Assembly (NCBI GenBank): GCA_963519305.1
Contig: CAUQMS010000007.1
Span: forward strand, 1-64,000
Length of the DNA stretch: 64,000 nt
Direction: 5' to 3'
From: Ewingella sp963519305
Lineage (GTDB): Bacteria > Pseudomonadota > Gammaproteobacteria > Enterobacterales > Enterobacteriaceae
The first letter of the stretch is position 1. Every line of letters starts with the position of its first letter. The translations under genes and the position numbers were made by a program. Under the pieces are notes generated by a model that worked only from the letters and a program-made list of their open reading frames with translations, had not been told where the DNA came from and searched no databases. Positions 27,338 to 35,688 of the stretch are shown here, piece by piece.

Positions 27338-28123
27338 TCAGATAAACCGGCTGAGAAACGCCTGCGTTCGCGGGTGCTGCGGATTCACCAATACCTCATC
27401 TGCCGCGCCCTGCTCCACCACATAACCGCGGTCCATGAAGACCACCCGATCTGCGGCTTCTTTGGCAAAACCGATCTCATGGGTGACGACTATCATTGTC
27501 AGCCCCTGTTGCGCCAGATCCCGCATCGTTGCCAGAACCTCGCCTACCAGCTCCGGATCCAATGCTGAAGTCGGCTCATCAAACAGCATCAGCTTAGGCT
27601 TCACCGCCAGCGCGCGGGCAATGGCTACCCGCTGCTGCTGACCACCGGAAAGATGCCGCGGATAGGCATCGGCTTTATCGCTCAGTCCGACCTTTTCCAG
27701 CAGCTCACGTGCATACTTTTCCGCCGCCTGGCGGCTCTCTTTGTGCACGCCAATCGGCGCTTCGACAATATTCTGCAACACCGTCATATGCGGATAGAGG
27801 TTGAACTGCTGGAACACCATGCCGATATCACGGCGCTGGCGGGCAATCGCCCTTTCCGACAGTTTATGTAAACGGCTACCGCGCAGCTCATAACCAATCT
27901 GCTCACCACCGACCATAATCGAACCCCGGTCGATATCTTCCAAATGGTTTATACAGCGCAGAAAGGTCGATTTTCCGGAGCCTGACGGCCCGAGGATCAC
28001 CACCACTTCACTCGGTCTGACGTCAAGATCGATGCCCTTGAGCACCTCATTATCGCCATAACTTTTATGCACATTGCGCGCCACGACCAGAGGTGACTGT
28101 TCGCCGGTATCTTGTTGACTCAT
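27338..28123 (-). CDS. Polar amino acid ABC transporter ATPase
   Basis: The 261-residue product is a GlnQ/HisP-type ATPase with Walker A GPSGSGKST, signature LSGGQQQR, Walker B LMLFDEPTSALD and switch His in VVTHEIGF. The start overlaps the permease stop by 4 bp. It is the last of a three-gene importer (binding protein, permease, ATPase). The substrate cannot be read from the ATPase. Confidence 0.9.
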   Translation of the reverse strand: MSQQDTGEQSPLVVARNVHKSYGDNEVLKGIDLDVRPSEVVVILGPSGSGKSTFLRCINHLEDIDRGSIMVGGEQIGYELRGSRLHKLSERAIARQRRDIGMVFQQFNLYPHMTVLQNIVEAPIGVHKESRQAAEKYARELLEKVGLSDKADAYPRHLSGGQQQRVAIARALAVKPKLMLFDEPTSALDPELVGEVLATMRDLAQQGLTMIVVTHEIGFAKEAADRVVFMDRGYVVEQGAADEVLVNPQHPRTQAFLSRFI

Positions 28124-29103
28124 AGATCCTCCTTTTGGGCGACGCCCGGCTGGCTGACAAGCGGGATCGTTTTCTCCTCACCGGACACCTGACGGCGTTT
28201 CGTCGCCGAACCTGAACGGCGCGTGCCACGGGAGTAGTAACGTTCGATAGCCGACTGACCGACGTTAAGGACCGAGGTGATCAGCAAATACCAGATCACC
28301 GCCACCATCAGCATCGGTACCACTTCGAACGTGCGGTTATAAATGGTTTGCACCGAGTAGAGCAGATCCCCCATCGCGATCACGCTGACCAGCGACGTGG
28401 CTTTGATCATGCTGATCAGCTGATTACCGGTCGGAGGGATGATCGCCCGCATCGCCTGCGGAATGATGATCCGCCGCAATGCACGGCCACGGCTCATGCC
28501 GAAGGCCTGCGCGGTTTCTGCCTGACCGTTATCCACCGAAAGTAACCCGGCGCGGATAATCTCCGCCATATAAGCTGCTTCATTCAGCGCCAGGCCGGCG
28601 ATTGCCGCCGTCAGTGGCGTGATAAGATCATTGGTGTTCCAGCTCATGTACTCCGGGCCGAACGGAATGCCAATGACCACGCGCGGGAACAGGGTCGACA
28701 TGTTGTACCAGAACAGCAGTTGCACCAGCAGTGGCGTTCCCCGGAAGAACCAGATAAACATGCCCGAGAGGCGGCGCAACAGCATACTCTGCGACAGCCG
28801 GGCAATCGCCAGCATTAACCCCAGAAAGACACCCAGCAGCATCGACACCAAGGTAAGGCCGAGCGTCACGCCGAGCCCCTTAATCACCGTAGCTTCGGTA
28901 AACCACTGCGCCACCACGTGCCATTCAAAGTTAGGATTGCGGGCGACATTCCAGATGACATCGGCAGCGATCAGCAGCACGATGACCCAGGCCACCCAGC
29001 GTCCGTAGCTGCGGGGCGCATGGGAGAACTCCACGTTACGGCGTGGATCCGGCGTATAGTCGTCTTTGATCACCGGCCGTGAACTATACGTTTTGTCCGT
29101 CAT
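28120..29103 (-). CDS. Polar amino acid ABC transporter permease
   Basis: The ATG at 29103 gives 327 residues; the upstream in-frame extension would lie inside the binding-protein gene. A hydrophilic N-terminal region of about 50 residues precedes a helix and a HisM-type permease domain with the coupling loop AQAFGMSRGRALRRIIIPQAM. A basic C-terminal tail follows. Only one permease gene is present, so it probably forms a homodimer. It overlaps both neighbours by 4 bp. Confidence 0.9.
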   Translation of the reverse strand: MTDKTYSSRPVIKDDYTPDPRRNVEFSHAPRSYGRWVAWVIVLLIAADVIWNVARNPNFEWHVVAQWFTEATVIKGLGVTLGLTLVSMLLGVFLGLMLAIARLSQSMLLRRLSGMFIWFFRGTPLLVQLLFWYNMSTLFPRVVIGIPFGPEYMSWNTNDLITPLTAAIAGLALNEAAYMAEIIRAGLLSVDNGQAETAQAFGMSRGRALRRIIIPQAMRAIIPPTGNQLISMIKATSLVSVIAMGDLLYSVQTIYNRTFEVVPMLMVAVIWYLLITSVLNVGQSAIERYYSRGTRRSGSATKRRQVSGEEKTIPLVSQPGVAQKEDL

Positions 29104-30008
29104 TGAGGTTGAGCCTTCGCCAGATTGATCCCCGGCGCGGCGATCATATTCTCTTCCAGACCCCATTTTTTCATGATGATCGCGTAAGTGCCGTTATCAA
29201 ACAGTTTCTGATAGCCCGCCAGAATCGCATCACGTACGGCAGAATCTTTGGGTACCACGGTACCCTGGAAGATATCGCCAAAACCGTTGGCTTTGCCGGT
29301 GCCTGTCAGCTCCAGCTGGCCGTTGGCTTTCTCGACAAAGTAGGTCAGCGGCGCCTGCGAAGAGAAGAAGGCATCAGAGCGGTTAGAGCGCACGGCCAGA
29401 ATTGAGGTCGGCTGGTCAGAATAGGATTGTACAGTGACCGCCGGTTTGCCATCTTTAACACAGACGTCTGACTGCTTGCGGATCACCTGTTCTGCCGAAC
29501 CACCGGCCATCACTGCGATACGCTTACCGCAGGTGTCGTCCAGTGAATTGATCTTTTGCGCATTGCCTTTGTGCACGGCAAACACCACGAACTCTTTGAC
29601 GAAATCGACGAAGTCATTCTTCGCCTGGCGGTCCGGGTAATCGCCAATCGGACCGATCCCCATCTGATAACGCCCTGCGGCCATACCACTTAAAATTCCG
29701 GACAAACCACTGACAGAAGCATGTTCAATTTTCACGCCCAGAACACCCGCCAGCGCATTGGAGAGATCGGCGCTGGCACCGTCGAGGGAGTTATTGCCTG
29801 TCACAATTTCATACGGAGGAAACGAGCCGTTATTCACCGATATCATCACGCCGGATTTTTGGATTTCAGCCGGTAATTTTGCGTGCAGCGCCGGGTCCAT
29901 TGTCTGAGCCGGGATCGCCACGCTTTCAGCGGCAAAAGCGCTGGTTGAGAGTATTGAAAGTATTGCAGCCGTCAGTACCGCAGCCTGACGTAATTGTTTT
30001 GCCATCAT
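29100..30008 (-). CDS. Amino-acid-type ABC transporter substrate-binding protein
   Basis: The 302-residue product has a Sec signal peptide (about 1-26, ending AFA) and a family 3 solute-binding fold with FPPYEIVTGNN near the N-terminus. GAGG lies upstream of the ATG. Two cysteines (CGKR and DVC) could form a disulfide. It is separated from the upstream nitrilase by 238 bp with no gene or clear terminator, so one long transcript from 32034 to 27338 is possible. The ligand is unknown; the genes upstream hint at an unusual carboxylate or amide. Confidence 0.88.
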   Translation of the reverse strand: MMAKQLRQAAVLTAAILSILSTSAFAAESVAIPAQTMDPALHAKLPAEIQKSGVMISVNNGSFPPYEIVTGNNSLDGASADLSNALAGVLGVKIEHASVSGLSGILSGMAAGRYQMGIGPIGDYPDRQAKNDFVDFVKEFVVFAVHKGNAQKINSLDDTCGKRIAVMAGGSAEQVIRKQSDVCVKDGKPAVTVQSYSDQPTSILAVRSNRSDAFFSSQAPLTYFVEKANGQLELTGTGKANGFGDIFQGTVVPKDSAVRDAILAGYQKLFDNGTYAIIMKKWGLEENMIAAPGINLAKAQPQ

Positions 30009-30246
30009 CTCTATTTCCTCTGTCTGAAAGTGGGTCTGGATGTTGTGAAAAGAATCATGGAAATTATTTTGTTTTTGTTAACACCTTCCCTGGTGTTGAT
30101 TATGTCTTATGGTTTTATTACGCCAGATAATAGTGACACCGCCGGTTCAGGCGCCGATCCGGGGTGTTTACTGCCGCGCTCCCTGGTGTTGTTCGCGCAT
30201 GGTTTCTACTGCATTGCAGGCCGTTGAGGACCGGTCTGCGGGTAAA

Positions 30247-31047
30247 TCAAAACTTATCGCTGCGCAACTGCGGAATATCAAAACAGCGGTTTTCCAGCAC
30301 CGGCAATACTTTGCGCGCATGGTCCAGACGGTCTTTATCCAGTTGGGCAAACACCAGCGCCGGGGCTTCTGCGGCCCGGGCGATCGCCACGCCAAGCGGG
30401 TCAACCACCATGCTGTTACCGATATTGCGCTCACCGCACTCGCCGACCGCCACCATATAAGTGGTATTTTCCAACGCGCGGGCGGTAACCAGGACGTCCC
30501 AGTGCATCTCTTTGAGCGGGCCTTTTACCCAGGCCGCGGGCAGTACCAGCACTTCGGCACCGTCGAGCACCAGCCGGCGCGCCAGCTCAGGGAAACGCAC
30601 GTCATAACAGGTCATCAGGCCGACTTTAAATCCGGCCACCTCGACCAGCGGCGGAACCTCTTTGCCTGCCGTGACGTTTTTGGACTCCTGCATCGAAAAC
30701 GCATCATATAAATGCAGCTTGCGGTACTCGGAAATGATCTCGCCGTTACGAATCGAAATCAGCACATTCCACGCGCGGCCTTCAGGCGCAGGGGTATGTA
30801 CACTCATCATGGTGGTCATCTGGCTGCCAACACTCGCCGTCAGTAACTGGCTGACAAAGGGACCATCGAGCGGCTGTGCCGCTTTGAGCACCAAATCAGG
30901 GTCGGTGATATCACGCGCCAGAATGCCTTCCGGCAACACCAGCAGATCGACGCCAGCCTGCTGCGATGCAGCCATCAGCGACAAACAGGTTTCGGCATTG
31001 GCCTGCCACTCTTTGGCAACGGCAAACTGTCCTAGTGCGACTTTCAT
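30247..31047 (-). CDS. ybeM: Carbon-nitrogen hydrolase YbeM (deaminated glutathione amidase)
   Basis: A nitrilase-superfamily amidase of 266 residues. The triad is Glu in VLPEGIL, Lys in YRKLHLYD and Cys in MTCYDVRFPE. It aligns end to end with E. coli/Yersinia YbeM, which hydrolyses deaminated glutathione to alpha-ketoglutarate and Cys-Gly, a metabolite-repair reaction. GAGG lies 7 nt before the ATG at 31047; an ATG two codons earlier would overlap that site. The position between tatE and crcB is that of E. coli ybeM. Here it has been joined by the gene ending 15 bp upstream, which may give it new regulation. Confidence 0.9.
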   Translation of the reverse strand: MKVALGQFAVAKEWQANAETCLSLMAASQQAGVDLLVLPEGILARDITDPDLVLKAAQPLDGPFVSQLLTASVGSQMTTMMSVHTPAPEGRAWNVLISIRNGEIISEYRKLHLYDAFSMQESKNVTAGKEVPPLVEVAGFKVGLMTCYDVRFPELARRLVLDGAEVLVLPAAWVKGPLKEMHWDVLVTARALENTTYMVAVGECGERNIGNSMVVDPLGVAIARAAEAPALVFAQLDKDRLDHARKVLPVLENRCFDIPQLRSDKF

Positions 31048-31062
31048 GTTCATTCCTCAGAT

Positions 31063-32034
31063 TCAGTGACTGGCAGGCTCAGCGGCAAATTGCGGGAAGA
31101 GTTCGGCCGCGCTCAGGCGCTGGGATATCAGGTTCTGCCGGTGCAACTCTTCGGCAAAATCTTCGATCATTTTCTTGTTGGCAACGTAACCGTTGGCATT
31201 CCAGTCCGCCGGTAAATCAATTACCGTGCGACGCAGATCATCAAGCAGCCACGGTGTGGTATCGGCATATTTCGCACGTTTATCCATCCAGACTTGATAA
31301 GAACGTTCAATCACGTCGCTCAGCGCCTGCGGCAGCCAGGGGTGCGCTTCAGCCAGCGCCGGTTTAATCGCCAGCAGATGAATACCTGGTACGTAACCGA
31401 CCTTATTAAAGTACGCCAGTTCGGCCTGACGGAAATCGGGCTGGAACTGGCGGAAACCGGAATCCGGCTTAAAGAAACCTTCAGGCATAAACGGCGTAAA
31501 GACCGCGTCCAGCCAGCCTTCCTGTAGCAGTTCCATCATCGGGCGCTCTTGCGGTACCGCTTCGATGCGTCCTACGCGGCCAAAACCGGCCAGTCGGTCA
31601 ACAATCGGATGCTCAGCGGTCAGGCGGCCAACGTACCAGTTAGCATCTTCTATACCCACGCCTTCGAGCGCCAGCAGCGTGCGGGTCCAGGTATTGCCGG
31701 AATCCTGCCAGCCGGTCAGCCCGATACGTTTACCGGCCAGTTGAGACAGCTCGGTCAGCGGACTGTCATCACGGGTGATAATGCAACGCTGACGAAAACC
31801 ACGCATCAGGAAGTGCGGAATAGCCAAAAGGTCATCTTCACCTCTGGCGCGCCCTTGTGCATAACGGCTGAAAGAGACTTCACCGGCATCGTAGCGGTCA
31901 CTGGTGGCAAGGTCGCCGACCAGCGTGCCGACGCGATCAATCTCAAGCGTAAACCCTTCCGGTTTCACATCGCCCAGGGCCAGCGGCGTAAAGTAATCCC
32001 AGTCCCGGACTGCCAGTCTGATGGTGATTGTCAC
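31063..32034 (-). CDS. 4,5-dihydroxyphthalate decarboxylase-like / binding-protein-fold protein
   Basis: The product (323 residues) starts at a GTG at 32034 with AAGGGG 6 nt upstream; the longer in-frame version has no such site. There is no signal peptide. The pattern of an N-terminal WDYFTPLALGDVKPEG, then YDAGEVSFSRY and an IGLTGWQDSGNTW block is that of the type 2 periplasmic-binding fold family that includes Pht5 (4,5-dihydroxyphthalate decarboxylase) and NMT1/THI5-like proteins. A ligand-sensing or decarboxylase role is possible. The substrate is not known. It is divergent from the MocR gene. Confidence 0.65.
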   Translation of the reverse strand: MTITIRLAVRDWDYFTPLALGDVKPEGFTLEIDRVGTLVGDLATSDRYDAGEVSFSRYAQGRARGEDDLLAIPHFLMRGFRQRCIITRDDSPLTELSQLAGKRIGLTGWQDSGNTWTRTLLALEGVGIEDANWYVGRLTAEHPIVDRLAGFGRVGRIEAVPQERPMMELLQEGWLDAVFTPFMPEGFFKPDSGFRQFQPDFRQAELAYFNKVGYVPGIHLLAIKPALAEAHPWLPQALSDVIERSYQVWMDKRAKYADTTPWLLDDLRRTVIDLPADWNANGYVANKKMIEDFAEELHRQNLISQRLSAAELFPQFAAEPASH

Positions 32035-32139
32035 AGCGTTCCCCTTATGAATCTGCAAAATAAAAAATATCAAAAAAATAACATGTCATTGACCACTGAC
32101 GATCACATTGATGACAAAGTGATTATTTTATCGCCTCAA

Positions 32140-32168
32140 TTGACTAAGTTTGATACTAATAGCATAAA
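32140..32168 (+). promoter_or_regulatory. Candidate promoter for the MocR gene
   Basis: TTGACT, a 17-bp spacer and CATAAA lie 46 bp before the start codon, in an AT-rich 179-bp divergent region. Short repeats of TTGA/TGAC in the same region could be regulator sites. Confidence 0.35.
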
Positions 32169-32213
32169 TTAATATGTACAATAGAATCTTTGTTACTGAA
32201 CAAAAGGCGAAAA

Positions 32214-33557
32214 ATGGGTGAAAGTCTGCTGGTAAAAACGCTGGATGCTGACTGGTTTGCAGGCCATCTGCACGACCGTTCTATGCGGGGCATTGCGCTT
32301 GAAACTGCGGCGATGATCCGCTCAGGTATGATTGAGATTGGTGCTCATTTACCGGCGGTACGTGAACTCGCGCAGGCGCTGGGCGTCAGCCCGGCAACGG
32401 TCTCGGCCGCATGGGGCCAGCTGCGCCGCCAGAAAGTGATTGCCGGACGCGGGCGCAACGGCGTGTGGGTGTGCGGCGATACGCTCTCCCCCCGCCCGGC
32501 GCGGTTTGAGAAAATCGGTAACTTCGGCGATCATATTATTGCCGATCTGGCGCTGTCATCACCGGACCCGGCCCTGTTGCCCGATCTGCGCGCCGCGCTT
32601 CAGGCTGGCGTAACTGCCGATAACCTCAACAGCTATCAGCGCGAAGCCATCGCTCCGGCGCTGCTCGACGCCGTCAAACCCAGCTGGCCTTATGAGGCAG
32701 CAGCCTTTATGGCGGCAGATGGCGGCTTTGATGGCATGAACCTGACGTTGCAAACGCTGCTGATGCAGGGCTCGGTCGTGGCGATTGAAGACCCGACCGC
32801 CACCCGCCTGCTGGATATGCTCGACAATCTGGGGGCACAGGTTCTGCCGGTGAAATGTGATGAGTTCGGGCCGATCCCTGAATCATTGCAGATGGCGCTG
32901 GCGAGAAAACCGTCTGCTTTTATCTATCAGCCGCGCACTCATTCGCACTGCGGCCATGCGCTGAATGCGGAACGCTATGCGGTGCTGGCGGAGATCCTCA
33001 GCCACAGCAATACGCTGATCTTCGAAGATGATGGCATTGGCCAGCTGTCCTGCGAAAAGCCGGTCAGCATGGGCAACGTGCTGCCGCAGCGAACCATTCA
33101 TGTCCGCTCTTATTCCAAAGCGTACGGGCCGGATCTTCGGCTTGGGGTGATCTCAGGCTCGGAGGATTTGATCAAACAGATCAAATCCTTCCGCAATTTC
33201 GGTGCAGGCTGGTCGAGCCGTATTTTGCAGCAGGCGCTGGCGTATCTGATTAACGACGAAAAAACGCAGGAAGGTATTGAGCACGCCAAAAGAGTGTATG
33301 CACAACGCCGCAAGGCGCTGTCGGATGCTCTGAGAATTCGCGGTGTGAACATTCCTCACCGGGACGGGCTGGCGATGCTGATCCCGGTGCCGTCCGAGCA
33401 GTTTGCTCTGGTGACGCTGGCGGCACGGGGTATTGCCGTTCTGCCCGGTGAACGCAGCCGCATCGGACCGGGGCAGTTTATCCGCGTCAGTACGTCGCAG
33501 CTGAAGGCGGAACAGATCGATATTATCGCTGACGCCATCGTGCTGGCCCTCGGCTGA
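32214..33557 (+). CDS. MocR-family (GntR/aminotransferase) transcription regulator
   Basis: The ATG at 32214 (AAAGG 6 nt upstream) gives 447 residues. An N-terminal GntR winged helix (about 1-80, with LAQALGVSPATVSAAWGQLRRQ) is fused to a fold-type I aminotransferase domain (about 110-445). The PLP lysine is in RSYSKAYGPDLRLG near residue 300. Proteins of this class (PdxR, GabR, TauR) usually control the divergent gene using an amino acid or PLP as effector. The divergent target here is the dihydroxyphthalate-decarboxylase-like gene and the genes after it. Confidence 0.9.
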   Translation: MGESLLVKTLDADWFAGHLHDRSMRGIALETAAMIRSGMIEIGAHLPAVRELAQALGVSPATVSAAWGQLRRQKVIAGRGRNGVWVCGDTLSPRPARFEKIGNFGDHIIADLALSSPDPALLPDLRAALQAGVTADNLNSYQREAIAPALLDAVKPSWPYEAAAFMAADGGFDGMNLTLQTLLMQGSVVAIEDPTATRLLDMLDNLGAQVLPVKCDEFGPIPESLQMALARKPSAFIYQPRTHSHCGHALNAERYAVLAEILSHSNTLIFEDDGIGQLSCEKPVSMGNVLPQRTIHVRSYSKAYGPDLRLGVISGSEDLIKQIKSFRNFGAGWSSRILQQALAYLINDEKTQEGIEHAKRVYAQRRKALSDALRIRGVNIPHRDGLAMLIPVPSEQFALVTLAARGIAVLPGERSRIGPGQFIRVSTSQLKAEQIDIIADAIVLALG

Positions 33558-33559
33558 GG

Positions 33560-33994
33560 TTAGTGGCTCTGTTTGAGCGTTTTGATCAGGTATTTCGGTG
33601 AATCTTCATAACCGGCGCGTCCATAAAACCGGTGCGCCCTCACCCGGCGCGTATGGCTGTGAACTTCCATCCGGTCGCAGCCACGCGCCCGCGCCAGACG
33701 TTCGGCTTCATCCACCAGTTGCTGACCAATGCCGCCACCCCGGTTGTTGCTGCTGACACACAGATAGCTGATGCGGCAAAACTCGCCCGCCAGCGCAATC
33801 TGCGGGATAAAGTGCAGGGAAATAAAGCCGAGCGCTTCTCCCTGTTCCTCAGCTACCAGCAGGCGGCTGTCGGGATTGCCCGCCATAGACACTATGCGCT
33901 GCGCAACTTCAGCCTCAGAAGCCGGATAGTCCAGATCCGCCAGTAACTGGCTCACCATTGCCGCGTCCCCGACTACTGCATCACGTATTAACAT
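33560..33994 (-). CDS. GNAT-family N-acetyltransferase
   Basis: The 144-residue product is a single GNAT domain with the acetyl-CoA-binding motif A NNRGGGIGQQLV (R/Q-x-x-G-x-G) and the C-terminal HRFYGRAGYE. The acceptor substrate is unknown. It is convergent with the MocR gene, whose stop is 3 bp away, and could be cotranscribed with nothing else. Confidence 0.85.
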   Translation of the reverse strand: MLIRDAVVGDAAMVSQLLADLDYPASEAEVAQRIVSMAGNPDSRLLVAEEQGEALGFISLHFIPQIALAGEFCRISYLCVSSNNRGGGIGQQLVDEAERLARARGCDRMEVHSHTRRVRAHRFYGRAGYEDSPKYLIKTLKQSH

Positions 33995-34074
33995 CTGGTT
34001 TCCTTAATAATTTCTGACGTCTGTCCGGAGCGCTACAAATTGTGGCCCCGGCCGTGTAAAATTCCCCGGCACAC

Positions 34075-34126
34075 GATGGAGATGACATTCCTCCGAAACC
34101 GCCTTTACCGGCTAATGATGTCTACG
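34075..34126 (+). promoter_or_regulatory. Fluoride riboswitch (crcB motif)
   Basis: GGAGATG-ACAT-TCCTCC then AAACCGCC, a short hairpin, and GGCTAATG-ATGT-CTAC reproduces the crcB-motif consensus. P1 is GGAG (34078) with CTCC (34091). The pseudoknot ACAT/ATGT covaries from the GCAT/ATGC of the well-known Pseudomonas example. It lies 75 bp upstream of crcB, a fluoride channel. Downstream, CCTTTC (34163-34168) can pair with GAAAGG (34190-34195), which carries the crcB ribosome binding site, so control may be translational. Confidence 0.93.
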
Positions 34127-34200
34127 CAATCTCATTGAGAGGTTCGTAGCATGACGCCGGAACCTTTCTGAATACCCACTCAATCTTACGAAAGGCTTTT

Positions 34201-34584
34201 ATGTTTAGCACACTACTTGCAGTATTTATTGGCGGTGGTCTGGGCAGCGTTGCCCGTTGGTATGTCAGCATGAAAATGAACGGGATGACCCCCGTTCTGC
34301 CCGTCGGCACACTGACCGTCAACCTGGTCGGTGCCTTTATTATTGGCCTTGGCATCGCCATTTTCAGCCGTCTGACCCACCTTGACCCGGTATGGAAGCT
34401 GTTACTGACCACCGGTTTTTGCGGCGGCCTGACCACCTTCTCCACCTTCTCGCTGGAAGTGGTGTACATGTTGCAGGATGGCCGCTTTGCCGGTGCCTTG
34501 CTGAACATGTTCCTGAACCTGGCGGGCTCACTGGCCATGACGCTGCTGGCCTTTATGCTGGTAAGCTGGTTTACCGCACACTGA
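34201..34584 (+). CDS. crcB: Fluoride ion channel CrcB/Fluc
   Basis: CrcB dimers export fluoride across the inner membrane. The 127 residues form four helices, with the signature GGGLGSVARW, the conserved GTLTVNLVGAF and GFCGGLTTFSTFS, which carries the pore phenylalanines and Thr/Ser track. AAAGG lies 5 nt upstream. It is directly controlled by the riboswitch above it. Confidence 0.97.
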   Translation: MFSTLLAVFIGGGLGSVARWYVSMKMNGMTPVLPVGTLTVNLVGAFIIGLGIAIFSRLTHLDPVWKLLLTTGFCGGLTTFSTFSLEVVYMLQDGRFAGALLNMFLNLAGSLAMTLLAFMLVSWFTAH

Positions 34585-34597
34585 ATTTAAAGGATGC

Positions 34598-34625
34598 CGG
34601 TGCCTTTTTTATGACAGAGGCACCG
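34598..34625 (+). terminator. Hairpin after crcB
   Basis: CGGTGCC pairs with GGCACCG across a 14-nt loop that contains a T run. It is not a classical terminator because no T tract follows. Confidence 0.3.
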
Positions 34626-34747
34626 CCATTATCTTATTTTGTGAGATAAATCCGCCGTTTCCCGCGAATTTTCCCATCGTCTTAATGTTTCCTTCATTTT
34701 AGAACTTCATACTTCTGGCATATATCGTGAATATCCAGGAGCCCGCT

Positions 34748-34843
34748 ATGTTTTCAATGCCTAAAACCTTTACCGAAATGCTGCTTGTGACGCTGTGCGT
34801 GCTCACCGCTGCCGCTTTCCTGCACGCCTATTTCACAGGCTGA
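34748..34843 (+). CDS. Small single-span membrane protein, 31 residues
   Basis: The ATG has AGGAG 6 nt upstream. The frame encodes 31 residues starting MFSMPKTFTEM and continuing as a hydrophobic stretch of about 17 residues (LLVTLCVLTAAAFLHAY) ending FTG. A good terminator begins 28 bp after the stop, and crcB ends 163 bp before. Strong ribosome binding site, a single membrane segment and its own terminator together support a real gene. I do not recognise the family. The length and the FLxAYF ending resemble small stress proteins such as MgtS, but that is not evidence of homology. Confidence 0.6.
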   Translation: MFSMPKTFTEMLLVTLCVLTAAAFLHAYFTG

Positions 34844-34871
34844 TGCTCTCTCTTTGACTGTCTGGCCCGCA

Positions 34872-34904
34872 CAGCGTAAGCCTTAACGGGCTGCGCTGCG
34901 TTTT
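34872..34904 (+). terminator. Rho-independent terminator after the small membrane protein gene
   Basis: CAGCGTAAGCC pairs with GGCTGCGCTG over ten pairs with one bulged A, loop TTAACG, followed by CGTTTTC. It fits the end of a short transcript from the 34748 gene. Confidence 0.65.
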
Positions 34905-34931
34905 CATATTTACCTCCCGCATTTCCCCCTC

Positions 34932-34952
34932 TATACTTGAGAACGAACGTTC
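34932..34952 (+). promoter_or_regulatory. Candidate promoter and operator of the TetR gene
   Basis: A -10-like TATACT (34932-34937) is followed at 34945-34952 by the perfect palindrome GAACGTTC inside GAACGAACGTTC. This is a common layout for TetR autorepression. The gene starts 43 bp downstream. Confidence 0.4.
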
Positions 34953-34995
34953 ACACCCAACGTGTAACGCATAACCTCAGGTCATCAAAACGCTG

Positions 34996-35649
34996 ATGCT
35001 TCACCCTCAGGATAATAAAGAGCAGCGCATCTGCGCCCGACGCGATCAAATCATCGCCGCTTCGCGTCTTTGCTTTCGTAAACACGGGTTTCACGGGGCA
35101 GGCATGGCTGAAATAGCCAAAATGTCGCAGCTCAGCGTCGGTCAAATTTACCGCTACTTCGCCAATAAAGACGCGATTATTGAAGAGATCGTGCGGCGCA
35201 TCGTGTTCAAGAAAATCCGTCTGATCACGGGCAACGCCCATAACCTGCGGGAAATGGCCGTGAACCTCGCCCACCGGCGTCTGGGCGGTCCCTCCCCTGA
35301 ACATCCACACACCGCTTGCCCTGAACTGAGTCAGGAGCAAATGGACATCGACCATGCCCTGAGGCTGGAAGTGGCTGCCGAAGCCACCCGCAATCCGGTG
35401 GTGGAACAAATCTGGCGTGACGCAGAAAGAGAGTTGTTTAATGAAGCCAAAGCTATGCTGGCGAGAAACTCTCCGCACCTGTCGGACAGCGAGCTCACTG
35501 CCAGGGTAGAAATGATGGCCGTGATCTGCGAAGGCACCGCGTTTCGTCGCCTGACGACCCTGCATGCCGATCCGGACAAGCTTGATGCCCTTTACGACCA
35601 GCTGTTCAGCCAGCTGTTTAACCCTGTAACGCCGTCATCGCAGACGTAA
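34996..35649 (+). CDS. TetR/AcrR-family transcription regulator
   Basis: The 217-residue product has an N-terminal TetR helix-turn-helix (about residues 14-62, MAEIAKMSQLSVGQIYRYFANKD) and a variable ligand-binding domain. There is no strong ribosome binding site at the ATG. The efflux gene 39 bp downstream on the same strand is its likely target, so the pair would be a drug- or metabolite-induced export unit. Confidence 0.88.
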   Translation: MLHPQDNKEQRICARRDQIIAASRLCFRKHGFHGAGMAEIAKMSQLSVGQIYRYFANKDAIIEEIVRRIVFKKIRLITGNAHNLREMAVNLAHRRLGGPSPEHPHTACPELSQEQMDIDHALRLEVAAEATRNPVVEQIWRDAERELFNEAKAMLARNSPHLSDSELTARVEMMAVICEGTAFRRLTTLHADPDKLDALYDQLFSQLFNPVTPSSQT

Positions 35650-35688
35650 TCCCCGCATTCAGAAAAACGACCGGAAACAGACATAATA

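Noticed and set aside
30109..30711. 200-codon frame on the plus strand over ybeM
   Set aside because: It is antisense to ybeM, whose catalytic motifs and full-length alignment are clear. The antisense frame is an effect of codon bias.
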